A stretch of 64,000 nucleotides of DNA, taken from the NCBI GenBank assembly GCA_027605045.1, contig JAQFWX010000119.1, positions 1-64,000 on the forward strand. The letters run 5' to 3'. This DNA is from Phallus indusiatus. Lineage: Eukaryota; Basidiomycota; Agaricomycetes; Phallales; Phallaceae. The position numbers were made by a program, and so were the translations under genes. The stretch's first letter is position 1. Each line of letters starts with the position of its first letter. The notes under the pieces were generated by a model that saw only the letters and a program-made list of their open reading frames with translations, made no database searches and was not told the DNA's origin. This document shows, one piece after another, positions 44,975 through 55,296 of the stretch.

Positions 44975-47900
44975 TCAGCTATTAGGACGCGGAAGGAAAA
45001 TAAGACCGCCAATCATTCTGGGTGCATTCGGATGAGATCGATAGAAATCTTGTACGAGATCGTGTGCTGCGACATCTTTCTCGGGAATCCATTGGTCGTG
45101 CTCTGGACCATAGCCCTCCCAGCGAACCTTGAACTCCAGTCGCCGGCGGAAAACACGACTGTCCAATATTTCTTCAACCACATAATGTTCACCATCATCG
45201 CGAATCTCCGGGGGTGGAGGAGGTTTAGAACGACGACCTGGTATACGGTCCGGTCTCATTGGTTTCAACTTACTGACGTGGAACACGGGGTGAATTCGAG
45301 ACATCGATTTCGGTAGAACGAGTCGATATGAGCGGGTCCCGACTTTGGTCGCGATAGGAAATGGGCCTAGAAAGCGATGCGATAATTTGGCAGATGGACG
45401 AGTGGTTTTGATGTCGCTAGCATCTAGATAAACCTGATCTCCAGATTTGTAGTTAGGAGCCGGTAAATGTTTACGATCATAGTACTTAGCCATGTCGTCC
45501 TTAGCCTTAAGAATCGCAGCGCGAGCTTCCTCCCAAGAATGAGACATCCTATTCTTGAAGTCATTAACCGATTCGATCTTCGATTCTGTTGAACGCGGTT
45601 CGAAACCCATTCGAGGATGGCGACCAGTATCGAGTTCGAAAGGTGTCGCTTGGGTAGCCGAATGAACATGATTATTATATGCGAACTCGGCCATCGGTAG
45701 CAATCGATCCCAGTCGTCCTGACGCTCAGAGGTGAAGATACGAAGATACTGCTCTACTTCAGCATTCGCTCGTTCTGTCTGACCATCGGTCTGGGGGTGG
45801 TACGCAGTAGAGCGTGCAAGCCGAATACCAAGTAATCGAGAGAGTTCCTGGGTAAAACGAGACGAGAACTGAGGTCCGCGATCTGAGATGATCTTCTCGG
45901 GTAGTCCATGCAACTTCCAGACGTGTTGGAGGTAGAGAGATGCAAGGCCAGAAGCGTCAACAGTAGTAAATGTTGGGACGAAATGAACCCGTTTCGTCAA
46001 CGAGTCTACTACAGAGAGGATTGCGTCATAACCATTCGATTCGGGGAGTTCGACAATGAAATCGACTGATATGAATTGCCAAGGTCGATTTGGAGTCTCG
46101 GTAGGTTGTAGTTCGCCATATGGAGCATGTCGAGAAGGTTTCGTCCGCATACAAGTGTCGCAAGCCTCTACATACCGCTGTACATATCGAGAAATCCCCG
46201 GCCACCAAAAGGTTCGCGATACCAGTTCCAATGTTTTAAATCGACCTGGGTGACCAGCGAGTTTGGTGTCATGGTGTCGTTGAACGATTTCTCGCCGTAG
46301 ATCGTCTACTTCGGGAACATAGATCTTCCCTCGGTAGTAAATGACGTCTTGATCTTCAGCCCATTCACTGGTGTGAACTGATCTCCCACCTATCGCCTTA
46401 AGGGATTCGATGGCTTTCGAAACGCTATCTTCTCGTTTGCCTTCTCTGTTCGCCTTCCGTATCTGGCCTAGGAACTCGTCCTCCTCCCCTCTAAGGCGGA
46501 ATGTTTGCATGGCGTTGACGGCAAACATTTCGGGTCGGATTAGAGTGATATCTCGATTGTCCAGCTTTCCCGAGCCATGATCGGCACGACGCGAAAGGCC
46601 GTCAGGCTTACCCATCGATTTACCAGGTGTATGCCGCAAGGTGAAATCGAAACGCGCGAGATAAACCGACCAACGAGCCTGCCTACGATTTAGATTACGA
46701 GCCGTCATGAAGTACTCTAGGTTTTTGTGATCCGTGCGAATGTCAATTGGATGAGTCGCACCTTCCAAGAAATGTCGCCACTCTTCTAATGCTCGAATGA
46801 TAGCTAACATCTCTTTATCGTGGATTTCGTAATTTCGCTCCACCGGGCTCAAAGCCTTCGAGAAGAAAGCCACTGGATGCCATTTGTTGTCCTCGAGAGA
46901 AGGTTGAGACAGGACGGCACCTGTCGCGAAATCAGAACTGTCAGCTTCTACCCGATAGGGCTTCGATGGATCAGGAATCGCAAGAACCGGGGCAGAGGTC
47001 ATTGCCGATTTCAGAGAGTCGAAAGCTTGTTGACAAATGTCGGACCAGATGAACGGGGCTTCTTTCTTAGTGAGACTGAATAAGGGGACAGCGATCAGTG
47101 AGAAGTCCTTGATAAATCGACGATAGAAGTTTGCGAAGCCCAAAAACGACTGCACCTCGGTGACATTTTTCGGGACTGGCCAATCTCTGACACCCGACAC
47201 CTTCGCGGGATCCATTTCGACAGTGTTCTCGGAGATGACCAGACCTAAATACTCGATCTTAGTACGACAGAATTCACACTTCTCGGCTTTGAGATAGAGT
47301 TTATGCTCCCTCAGCCGTTCTAAGACACGACGTGTGATGCGATCGTGTTCTTCTTTCGTTCTCGTGTAGATCAGGATATCGTCGATATAAACAGCCACAA
47401 CCCCTTCCGTGATCATGTCTTCGAAAATCTCGTTCATCATCGTCTGGAAGGTCGCTGGACTGTTAGTCAAACCAAAGAACATGACCAAGGGTTCGAACAG
47501 TCCTCGATTCGTGCGAAATGCTGCTTTCCACTCGTCGCCCTCTTTGATGCGAACATTGTTGTATCCCCATCTAACATCGAGTTTCGTGAAGTACTTCGCT
47601 CCCCTTAATTTGTTGACAAGTTCGGGAATTAGGGGTAACGGGTATCGATTTTTGATGGTCATCGCGTTGAGAGCCCGATAGTCTTGAATAAGTCGTAGAG
47701 AGCCGTCTTTCTTCTTGATAAAGAAAACCGGGGAAGCCATGGGCGATTTCGAGGGGCGGATTCGACCAGAACGAAGATTCTCTTCCAGAAACGCATCGAG
47801 CTCCTTCTGTTCATTGGGCGAAAGGGGGTACACCTTGCAAAACTTGGGATCCGAATCAGGTAGGAGCTCTATCGCATGATCCCACTTCTTCGAAGGTGGC

Positions 47901-48846
47901 AATGAATCGAAAGACTCTTTCGCGAAAACGTCTTCGAAATCGTGGAACATTTCGGGGACGATTTCTCGAAATCCAGATTTGAGTGTACCCCTTGTGTTAT
48001 TCGCATGTGCCTGAGCCAATCGCTGTGAGATGGTTTCAGTTGCTCTGATGCGGCAACTGTCCAGGGGTTCTGAATTAAGAGAAACCGCGAACAGTCGATC
48101 TCCCTCTTCTGGGTGAAACTCATCCTCCACATTCACGAGATCTGGCATATCTGGATCTGTGGATTCGGTTTCGTCAAGGGTGACAGGAGGGATTGCTCGA
48201 ACTGAACGTAGGAAACGTTTTGGGCCTTTCTTTTCGACAGGAGGCGGTCTACAAGATCGACATTCGGGATTACACCGGGTCAGCTCAACCTCACCAGTTG
48301 AGTAGTCAATCACCGGGTTATGAGCCTTGAACCAGGGTAATCCAAGCAGCACTGGGTACTTGCCGAGGGCAGTGACGGCAAACATGACACGTTCGGAATG
48401 TGTCTGATATCGCATCACCAAGTCCACCACGTGCGTGATGTTTCCTGCTTGATTGGGAGTACCATCAACATTGAAAACAGGAATCGGTTTCGGTAATCGA
48501 ATCTTCGGGAGCCGATTTTTCTCGACAAAGTCTTGGTCAAGGAACATCCCACTGGCACCGGTGTCAAGCATCGCTTTTGAATGAATAAGATCGCCAGTGT
48601 CAGTGCTCTGGAGTTCTACATCGATTTCGAGTTTCTGAGTACCGGCAGTGGCGTTCAGACGGTATTCATGGGGAATCCGCTTGCGTTTTCCAATCGAAAG
48701 GCGACGAGGAGCAGGGATCGGAGGATTTGAGGGAGGAATAGATGCATCAGAATCAATAGAATTCGAATCAGAAGTCTCATTGCACTTGTCGTCTATGTAC
48801 AATACATCGAATCTATTTGATGACGGCAGTGAGGGCGCATCCCTTA
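44975..48846 (-). CDS. pol: Pol polyprotein, family B
   Basis: Read in the -1 frame relative to gag from the gag stop. The first ATG (48802) lies within the frame, and 1275 residues follow it. Protease site [12 protein letters not shown]; reverse transcriptase [10 protein letters not shown]; RNase [15 protein letters not shown]; integrase HHCC (HHDTKLAGHPGRF...CDTCMRTK) and core ([21 protein letters not shown]). The C-terminal chromodomain is [24 protein letters not shown], followed by DQWIPEKDV. No stop or frameshift breaks it, unlike both family A copies. The chromodomain would direct integration, probably to heterochromatin marked by histone methylation as in other chromoviruses. Confidence 0.93.
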
Positions 48847-50088
48847 CTCGCTGCCGTTCTGAAAATCCTCTCTGGTCGAAGTGATCGCGATCTCATTTTC
48901 TTCGACAGCGATCTCAGCACGATTCTGCGTTTCCAGCACATCTTGTTGAGTGAAACGTTGTTCGAGAATTTCGTCGATTTCATCGGCCTGCATGAATCGA
49001 ACATCGAACGCGCGTGGGCAGTCCTTAACGAGATGGCCTAACTGCCCACATCGGAAACACCGGGCTGTCTCAGCCTGTATGCGGCGACGAGCAGCGTCAA
49101 CCTCCATGGCATCATTTCGGATTGGAGGTACGACGTTAACTGGAGTAGAAACCGATGGTCGTACAGGGGGAGAGATGGTGGTAGGAATCGATGCGCGAGG
49201 CGGGGGAAAAGGAGGTGGGGAGTAGATAGGGGGTCCAGCTGTACGTTGATAGACCGGGAAAGGGCTGGGTCGAGTTCGGGATATCGGAATCGACGTAAGA
49301 GGGGTTGAAATCGAATTACCGGGAACGACTCGTCGTTGGGTGGCATTGAAAGCATCGTTGGTACGACGAGCTTGATCGAAAAGACGAGCGGCTTGAACCC
49401 AGCCTTCGTAATCGCTATAATCGGGTCGATTCTGCATCGTTCCAACCTTACTGGCGATTTCTCGATCTAAGCCCTGTCGGTAGTAGGTAGTTAACGCAAG
49501 ACCATCATGAACCGTGAAACCCGCGCGATCCACGATAATGCGAAAGGCGTCAGTGTAATCATCTACGTTTCGACCTCCTTGAGCATAACGTCCTGAGAGA
49601 AGGAGGTTCAGCGAATCTTCAGCCTCGGTTACCGGGAAGAATTCAGAGCGAAACCTTTGTCGGAAGTCTTCCCAGGTCTCATAAGGAACTAACCCTCGAT
49701 TGTACTGGGCCTGAATAAGTTCGGCGAAGGCACCAGCGCGCCCACTATTCATGTAAGAAAGTACCCAAATGATTTTGGTACTGAGATTCGGGAAATCGCC
49801 GCCACATACGCTCATGTAAAGATCGACAGAGTTCCAGAATATACGGCCGTTTTTGCGATCCCCATCATAGGCGAGAGGTACAGCAGGGCGAGTGTTTCGA
49901 GACGATCTCGTCTCGTTTTGGGGATTTGGAGCCGAGGCTCTGGGATTGGGGTTTGTCGGATTAGAGGGATCGGCAGCAGGAGCCTGAGGGGTGAAGAGTC
50001 GGTCGAGATGAGTTACGAGCTCTTCTATTCTTTGTTCAATCGCAGAGAGGCGACTTTCAGTAGTAGGGTCACTCTCTTCTAGATCCAT
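48844..50088 (-). CDS. gag: Gag polyprotein, family B
   Basis: 414 residues. A short N-terminal helix (ESRLSAIEQRIEELVTHLDRL) precedes a gag domain with IFWNSVDLYMSVC and GGRNVDDYTDAFR, then a proline-rich linker and one CCHC knuckle, CFRCGQLGHLVKDCP. The final codons DFQNGSE-stop match the family A end DFQNGDE-stop, so the gag/pol junction is conserved. Confidence 0.92.
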   Translation of the reverse strand: MDLEESDPTTESRLSAIEQRIEELVTHLDRLFTPQAPAADPSNPTNPNPRASAPNPQNETRSSRNTRPAVPLAYDGDRKNGRIFWNSVDLYMSVCGGDFPNLSTKIIWVLSYMNSGRAGAFAELIQAQYNRGLVPYETWEDFRQRFRSEFFPVTEAEDSLNLLLSGRYAQGGRNVDDYTDAFRIIVDRAGFTVHDGLALTTYYRQGLDREIASKVGTMQNRPDYSDYEGWVQAARLFDQARRTNDAFNATQRRVVPGNSISTPLTSIPISRTRPSPFPVYQRTAGPPIYSPPPFPPPRASIPTTISPPVRPSVSTPVNVVPPIRNDAMEVDAARRRIQAETARCFRCGQLGHLVKDCPRAFDVRFMQADEIDEILEQRFTQQDVLETQNRAEIAVEENEIAITSTREDFQNGSE

Positions 50089-50219
50089 GACGAAAGAAAT
50101 CGAAGAACGAAGGACGGAGGGGTCGTTTTATGGGCGAAAGCGTCGGGAACGTCTGAGACACTGCTGACGAAGAGTTTCCGAAAGAAAACGACGATAGAAA
50201 CAACCAGTCCGAAAGGTAG

Positions 50220-50230
50220 GAGCTTGTTCT
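50220..50230 (-). promoter_or_regulatory. Putative self-primer binding site, family B
   Basis: On the minus strand AGAACAAGCTC, two bases after the 5' LTR, is the exact reverse complement of GAGCTTGTTCT within the LTR (50341-50331). Compared with family A the last base is C instead of T, and the LTR partner has the matching G. Confidence 0.7.
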
Positions 50231-50232
50231 AC

Positions 50233-50584
50233 TGTTAGGGCGACTCAGGGCACACACCTAGAGGAGGGAAAACCTAAGATCTATTGAGGGGCAGCGACTA
50301 ACTACTCACCTAGAGGAGGGAAAACCTAAGAGAACAAGCTCAGGTATCCCCCTCTAGGGAAAACGCATATAAGTACAGGATACGAAGCGCCCAACTGATC
50401 CCCATGGGATCCGAGGAGATATAGACAGAAATCGAGGGAAATCGAAGAGATCGAAAAATCGAGAAAACGATGGAACTAATGGAAACGGCAAAGTACGGGA
50501 AATGGAGGAAATCGTAACACGAAATGAAACCGAAAGAAATCGAAGAAATCGAATAATCGGAAAAGGCGCTAGCGTACCGTGACA
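50233..50584 (-). repeat. Family B 5' LTR
   Basis: 352 bp, same sequence as the 3' LTR. A TTATATG box lies near 50372-50366 (minus strand), about 30 bases before GAGCTTGTTCT. Confidence 0.93.
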
Positions 50585-50589
50585 TCTTC

Positions 50590-50966
50590 CATGTCGGGAA
50601 GTTACGTCCAAAGGTCGAGGATACGATCCCGGGTCGTCGTGTTAAGGCTCCACCACCTCCTGAGGTCAGAGATGACGGTGAACACTACGTCGTGGAACGG
50701 ATTTTGGACAGTCGTGTCTTCCGGAGACGACTCGAGTATAAGGTGCGTTGGGAAGGCTATGGTCCCGAGCACGATCAGTGGGAACCCGAGTCGAATATTG
50801 CAGCCCCAGATCTCATTAAGGAATTCCACCGCGAACATCCGAGTGCGCCACGCTCGATAAATGGCCTTCTTTTCCATCGTCGCCCTCGGTTCGATTTTTC
50901 TAAGTTACAAGCGTCATTAGTCGAAGCTACAGGCGTCGGGACGCCGCCTCGTTGAAGGGGGGATGG
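50590..50966 (+). pseudogene. pol: End of family A copy 2 pol, with chromodomain
   Basis: Continues the pol frame cut at 44580. It reads [17 protein letters not shown], then the chromodomain [21 protein letters not shown], with a stop at 50953-50955. Without the C-tract expansion of copy 1, the chromodomain is in frame here. A purine tract gaagggggga leads to the LTR at 50967. Confidence 0.88.
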
Positions 50967-51364
50967 TGTCAGGGTACGCTACCGCGTCCCCTCATTTTCC
51001 TTATTTATTATCATCGGTATATGTTTATTTCTATTTCATTTACATTTCCCGTCCATTACTTCCACTTTCCGTTTCCTTGTTCTGCCTCTATTTCACTTTC
51101 TCTGCTCGCGCGCGTCGCGCGCTCGTACTCGGCGTGATGCCCGTGACATCACGTCGCTTAGGTTCGGTTCGGGCGCCTAGCACTTAGCTGTGTCAGGGCC
51201 GCACGCCGCGTTATCGTTTTTCATGTATATAGTCGCTGTCCCTAGAGTGAGGGTCCCTAAGCTTGTTCTCTTAGGATCCCCTCCCTCTAGGTGAGTAGTA
51301 TAGTTATCGTCCAATATAGTACTTAGGATCCCCTCCCTCTAGTGTGAGCTGAGTAGCCCTAACA
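50967..51364 (+). repeat. Family A LTR 3 (divergent variant)
   Basis: TGTCAGGGTACGCTACCGCG...GCCCTAACA, 398 bp. It retains TATATAG and AAGCTTGTTCT, but with many differences from LTRs 1 and 2. Confidence 0.9.
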
Positions 51365-51771
51365 CGAAGTCTAGCATCGTCGCGCGAAAAGGTTTCCCTT
51401 CGTCGTCTAGGGGCCTAAATATTTTGGGAAATATACTCTTTGCCAACAATTAAAAAAAATTATCTGACTCACCAATACCAGGTAACAGGATTGGACTCAT
51501 CACGATTCAACCAATTCAGGATGCGACCCTTCGCAACCTCGGAGTTCACCACAAGCTTGCATCTGAGGAACAGTTTGTGGTTCGCAGCATTGGGAGTTGA
51601 GAATGGATCCTCGAGGGAATTAGAGGAAGCGAAGTTGGGGGAAGAATCAAATGAAATGAGGGTAGAAAATGGGGTGCTCGGAGAAGGTCGAACAGGTGTG
51701 GTGTTCAAAGAGTGCATACTAGATAGCGAGTTGAACTGGATAGGGTGGGGGTGGGGATGGGATGAGTTCAA
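51365..51771 (-). pseudogene. hAT-like transposase, 5' part cut off by the retrotransposon stack
   Basis: Two exons (51771-51473 and 51414-51365) around a 58-nt GTGAGT...TTTAG intron. The frame begins MNSSHPHPHP, is serine/proline-rich for about 65 residues, then reads NHKLFLRCKLVV and ESNPVTWYW, and after the intron PLDDEGKPFRATMLDF. It stops at the family A LTR. The rest of a BED finger, RLVKGHTCLLC, lies on the same strand just beyond the other end of the stack (33308 downward). The two parts therefore appear to be one gene split by 18 kb. The flanking bases show no clean target duplication. Confidence 0.6.
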
Positions 51772-52440
51772 CGAAAAAAAAACATGGTGCTTTATATGTT
51801 CCTGAAAAATTAAATTTTATTTTATGAGGATAAGTTTGGCACACAGCTTGTATGCGCGTGCGCACATTTTTCTTGCTCTCAGATTGAATGAATAGACCTC
51901 GACATTTTTTCAAATTCAACTAGTACAAATTTGGTCATATCAATTTTTTATGGAGCAATGTAACTAAGGAAAAATTACACGAAACATCATGAAACTTTCC
52001 TTTACACTTCGGAGTACCTGTGGTTAATTGACTAAAAGGTCCAGAACCTTTTTAGAAGGTTTTTAGAAGAATTCTAGATGGTAGATAAGATCGTGCCAAG
52101 GAAGGATTTGATCATAAGCGAAAGTCCGAAAAGGCTGTAAATGACGCCCATCACACACATGACGCTCAGAGTGCCTAAAGGTTAAGCAAAGTAATTGATT
52201 ATGATATTATCTACATTGGAAACCATCAATATGATGGCAAAGGGTTTGGCGGAAAGGTATAGTGCGAAAAAGGCTGTAAATGCCCCCCAGGCAGAAGCTA
52301 AAAAAAGACCTGCCACGCCAAAAATAAGCGAATAGATGACAGCGTGGTGGTGCCTATGGGCGCATGTCAGACTACGCTGATTACAGCATGGTGGTGTCTG
52401 TGGGCGTATGTATGACGTCGGATATTTTAGCGGCTTACCA
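51772..52440. other. Flank of the hAT-like gene, nothing certain
   Basis: A minus-strand frame (52475-52182) has a hydrophobic tail around SLIFGVAGLFLASAWGAFTAFFALYL that could be a membrane-gene scrap. Two imperfect 32-bp tandem units (around 52337-52418, gcrtggtggtg...gggcg) lie in it. No gene is supported. Confidence 0.3.
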
Positions 52441-52449
52441 AGAAGTTGC

Positions 52450-52640
52450 TCAAGCTTTACTACCCGAGTACCCATGTGTTACCTGTCACACGGGTTGACC
52501 TGTGCAACCCGTGGGTATTGTGACAACCTGCGGGTTGTGACATGTCACAACCCGGGTCGGGTCACGGGTCAGTCGGGTCCATAAAAAATACCCGCGGGTC
52601 GGGTACCCGAACCCACGGGTAAAACTCGTGTTATGCCTTA
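52450..52640. repeat. CGGGTACCCG-type repeat cluster, probable hAT terminus
   Basis: About 190 bases dense in CCCGGGTCGGGT, CGGGTACCCG, CACGGGT and TGTGACAACC variants in both orientations. This is the look of hAT subterminal repeats, but the motif differs from the CGTATACGG type at 30480. It may be the end of a second, otherwise lost element. Confidence 0.5.
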
Positions 52641-53156
52641 GTCCGGACTAGGACATTTCCTTATGGGGACATTCTGTCCGGAGCATTAGAAATCAAGTGC
52701 CAGATATGTTTCTGGTGCTGTGCAACTAGTCTCCTTTTAGTTATATCTCCTTTAGTTCTAGTAGTCTAGCTTTTTGTATTTAAAGCCCCCAGACTTCGTC
52801 TCACTGGAGACATTGTAGGGTTTAGCCAAAAAAAGGATCTTAAGAAAATTATAGTTCGAGGTATAGACTATTGATGATTTACCAAATTGTACAATCATAT
52901 TATAACTAATACTCAGATTAAGGGATTCTGGCTTGCAAAATTGTCAGTATGCTGCTATTATTATCTTAGTTAAATTCTGTAATAATTTTTGCTTATATAA
53001 CACTATGAATAACTTTCTCTATTCAGTCAAACAGTATACAAACTAAAACATATACAGTGACGCGCAAAACTGTACACGTGTCTGTCACTTTTCGTGCGCA
53101 ACACGAATAGCTGGCCAAATAAAATAGTAAAATTCCTGAAAATATTTGTGTATATA

Positions 53157-53524
53157 CAGTGGCGAACATAAATAATGCACGTGATGCGCTTTTGGGGCCA
53201 AAATGACCACATTGCAAGCCTTATATTTCGCCGGGGAGGAAAATTCAGCTGATGGTTTCTAAGCTCAAATGAAAAAGAAGATCAGAAAGTATAATAATAG
53301 CATTTTACCAATTTTTTTTAGAAAGCCCTGGAGAAAGTTGATTTTGGGGGTTTTTTTAAACCCTTCATATCTGTACAGACCTCAGACATTTATACTTGGT
53401 TTATTCACTCATAAGATCGCCAAGTTGCTCATCTACAACTCTCACATAATGTATTTGCCATGAATTTTATTTTTTCGCGAGATATTACAGGCTACATCAC
53501 GTGCATTATTTATGTTCGCCACTG
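53157..53524. mobile_element. Tc1/mariner-type MITE, 368 bp
   Basis: Perfect 30-bp terminal inverted repeats starting CAGTGGCGAACATAAATAAT, flanked by TA on both sides (53155-53156 and 53525-53526). No coding capacity. It is nested inside the Tc1-like shell. Confidence 0.85.
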
Positions 53525-53526
53525 TA

Positions 53527-54130
53527 GTTTATCATAATATCTAAATTATTCAATATTAATTTGAAGTGTCAAAATCAACGGTGTTCAAGATATTTAGACT
53601 TTTACAGTACAGGTTCATGTGTACAGTTTTGCTCGAAGTGTGGAAAAGTCACAAATACATATATTCCAAACCAATTTCTGTGTCTCATGGGTCTGGAAAA
53701 ATTATATATTGCTGATATAGGTTATATTAATCTATTTCTATGATATCCATTGCTATTATTTTATCCTGAGGCTAATTATGAATCATTTGTGGAGATCATG
53801 CCTGGGGAGTGTCTTTACTATGTCATCATATAATTTTTCAGAAACAAAATGACATATTATGATTGGGATACATTTTAAATTATTAAATTATGTGTTTAGG
53901 ATGGTTCTTGGTGGATAATATTGATCAGGCCTGTTGTTTTCATGTTAATTACACTGTCAAAAGGCCTTGTTTTAGTACTTTTCTACAGACCCTTGCTGTA
54001 TTTTTTTCTTCGATAAAACTACCGTGTAATCTGAAATAATATGTGTTAATTATGTTAAGAATGACTCCAGTGTAAATACATTTATGGCTTGGGTACAAAT
54101 CAGGTTTTTTTGGGGATGCCAGCCTAGCTG
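53527..54130. other. AT-rich interior of the Tc1-like shell
   Basis: Apart from the short transposase-like frame near 53560, nothing is recognised. Confidence 0.35.
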
Positions 54131-54135
54131 GAGAC

Positions 54136-54926
54136 TGTCAGGGCTACTCAGCTCACACTAGAGGGAGGGGATCCTAAGATAAATATATTGGGGAGAACTA
54201 ACTACTCACCTAGAGGGAGGGGATCCTAAGAGAACAAGCTTAGGGACCCTCACTCTAGGGACGGCGACTATATATATGAAAAACGACAGCGCGGCGTGCG
54301 GCCCTGACACAGCTAAGTGCCAGACGCCCGAACCGAACATAAGCGACGTGACGCCGTAGGCGTCACGCCGGGTACGAGCGCGCGAGCAGAGAAAGTGAAA
54401 TAGAGACGGAACAAGGAAACGGAAAGTGAACGTAATGGACGGGAAATGTAAATGGAATAGAAATAAATATATACCGATGATAATAAATAAGGAAAAAGAG
54501 GGGACGTGTCAGGGTACGCTACCGCGTCCCCTCATTTTTCCTTATTTATTATCATCGGTATATATCTATTTCTATCTTATTTATATTTCCCGTGCATTAC
54601 CTCTACCATCCGTTTATTCTCTCCGTCCATATTTCACCTTCTCTACTCGCGCGCGTTGCGCGCTCGTACACGGCGTGATGCCCGTGACATCACGTCGCTT
54701 AGGCTCGGCTTGGGCGCCTGGCACTTAGCTGTGCCAGGGCCGCACGCCGCGTCGTCGTTTTATGTATATAGTAGCTGTACCTAGAGTGAGGGTCCCTAAG
54801 CTTGTTCTCTTAGGATCCCCTCCCTCTAGGTGAGTAGTATAGTTACCTTCCAATATATTACTTAGGATCCCCTCCCTCTAGTGTGAGCTGAGTAGCCCTA
54901 ACAGGACGCGGTAGCGTACCCTGACA
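54136..54926 (-). mobile_element. Family A-like solo LTR, minus orientation, interrupted by another LTR
   Basis: Parts 54136-54506 and 54909-54926 form one LTR read on the minus strand, flanked by GAGAC on both sides (54131-54135 and 54927-54931). The LTR at 54507-54903 sits inside it. Confidence 0.88.
54507..54903 (+). mobile_element. Family A-like solo LTR nested in an opposite LTR
   Basis: TGTCAGGGTACG...CCCTAACA, 397 bp, flanked by GGACG on both sides (54502-54506 and 54904-54908). It retains the TATATAG box and AAGCTTGTTCT. Confidence 0.9.
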
Positions 54927-54931
54927 GAGAC

Positions 54932-55128
54932 CAGAATAATCCAGAAATAGATGGCATTGATTTGATAGAAACTATTAATCTTTTGTTTTCAGAATACTTT
55001 TTTGAATATTTAGAAATGATAATGAGGCTCTCTCACCCATTTATAACGCCTTCTCTAGACAAACAAGGATCATGTCAATTTCTGTGGGTAACCACTGAAG
55101 TTAAATGTTCCTCTCAGCCCACCAGATA
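54932..55128. other. Short spacer between nested elements
   Basis: Belongs to the interior of the Tc1-like shell; nothing recognised. Confidence 0.35.
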
Positions 55129-55294
55129 AGGATGGCCACGGGTAATACCTGCAGGTAATTTTGCGCACTTTGAGCCAATCAGAGCGCAGTGTCTCATCAA
55201 ATTGCTGACAAATTAATGAAATTTGATGAGACACTGTGCTCTGATTGGCTCAAAGTGCGCAAAATTACCTGCAGGTATTACCCGTGGCCATCCT
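55129..55294. mobile_element. Palindromic MITE, copy 1 (166 bp)
   Basis: Starts AGGATGGCCACGGGTAATAC and ends with its inverse, flanked by TA on both sides. Nearly the whole element folds into one hairpin with a short AT-rich loop (aaattgctgacaaattaatg). A second copy is at 57518-57683. Confidence 0.9.
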
Positions 55295-55296
55295 TA

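Larger units (their letters stand above)
44581..50584 (-). mobile_element. Ty3/Gypsy chromovirus family B, full length (6004 bp)
   Basis: Inserted in reverse orientation in family A copy 2. It has two 352-bp LTRs (44581-44932 and 50233-50584) that look identical by direct reading, a 5-bp target duplication, a G-rich purine tract next to the 3' LTR (44933-44945), and intact gag and pol frames. These features indicate a very recent insertion and a possibly active element. Its proteins are clearly related to those of family A but diverged. Confidence 0.95.
39530..51364 (+). mobile_element. Ty3/Gypsy chromovirus family A, copy 2, interrupted by family B
   Basis: Internal region 39530-44580 continues at 50590-50966, with the family B element between. 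The 3' LTR (50967-51364, 398 bp) differs clearly from the two left LTRs, for example in its first 80 bases and in the gctcgcgcgcgtcgcgcgc region. The unequal LTRs and the shared middle LTR suggest recombination between separate insertions rather than one insertion event. Confidence 0.9.

Noticed and set aside
51440..51805. 121-codon plus-strand frame
   Set aside because: Antisense to the spliced hAT-like 5' exons, which have the better coding and intron evidence.
52182..52475. 97-codon minus frame with a hydrophobic tail as a membrane gene
   Set aside because: Runs into the CGGGTACCCG repeat cluster and tandem units; no domain, start or splice support.
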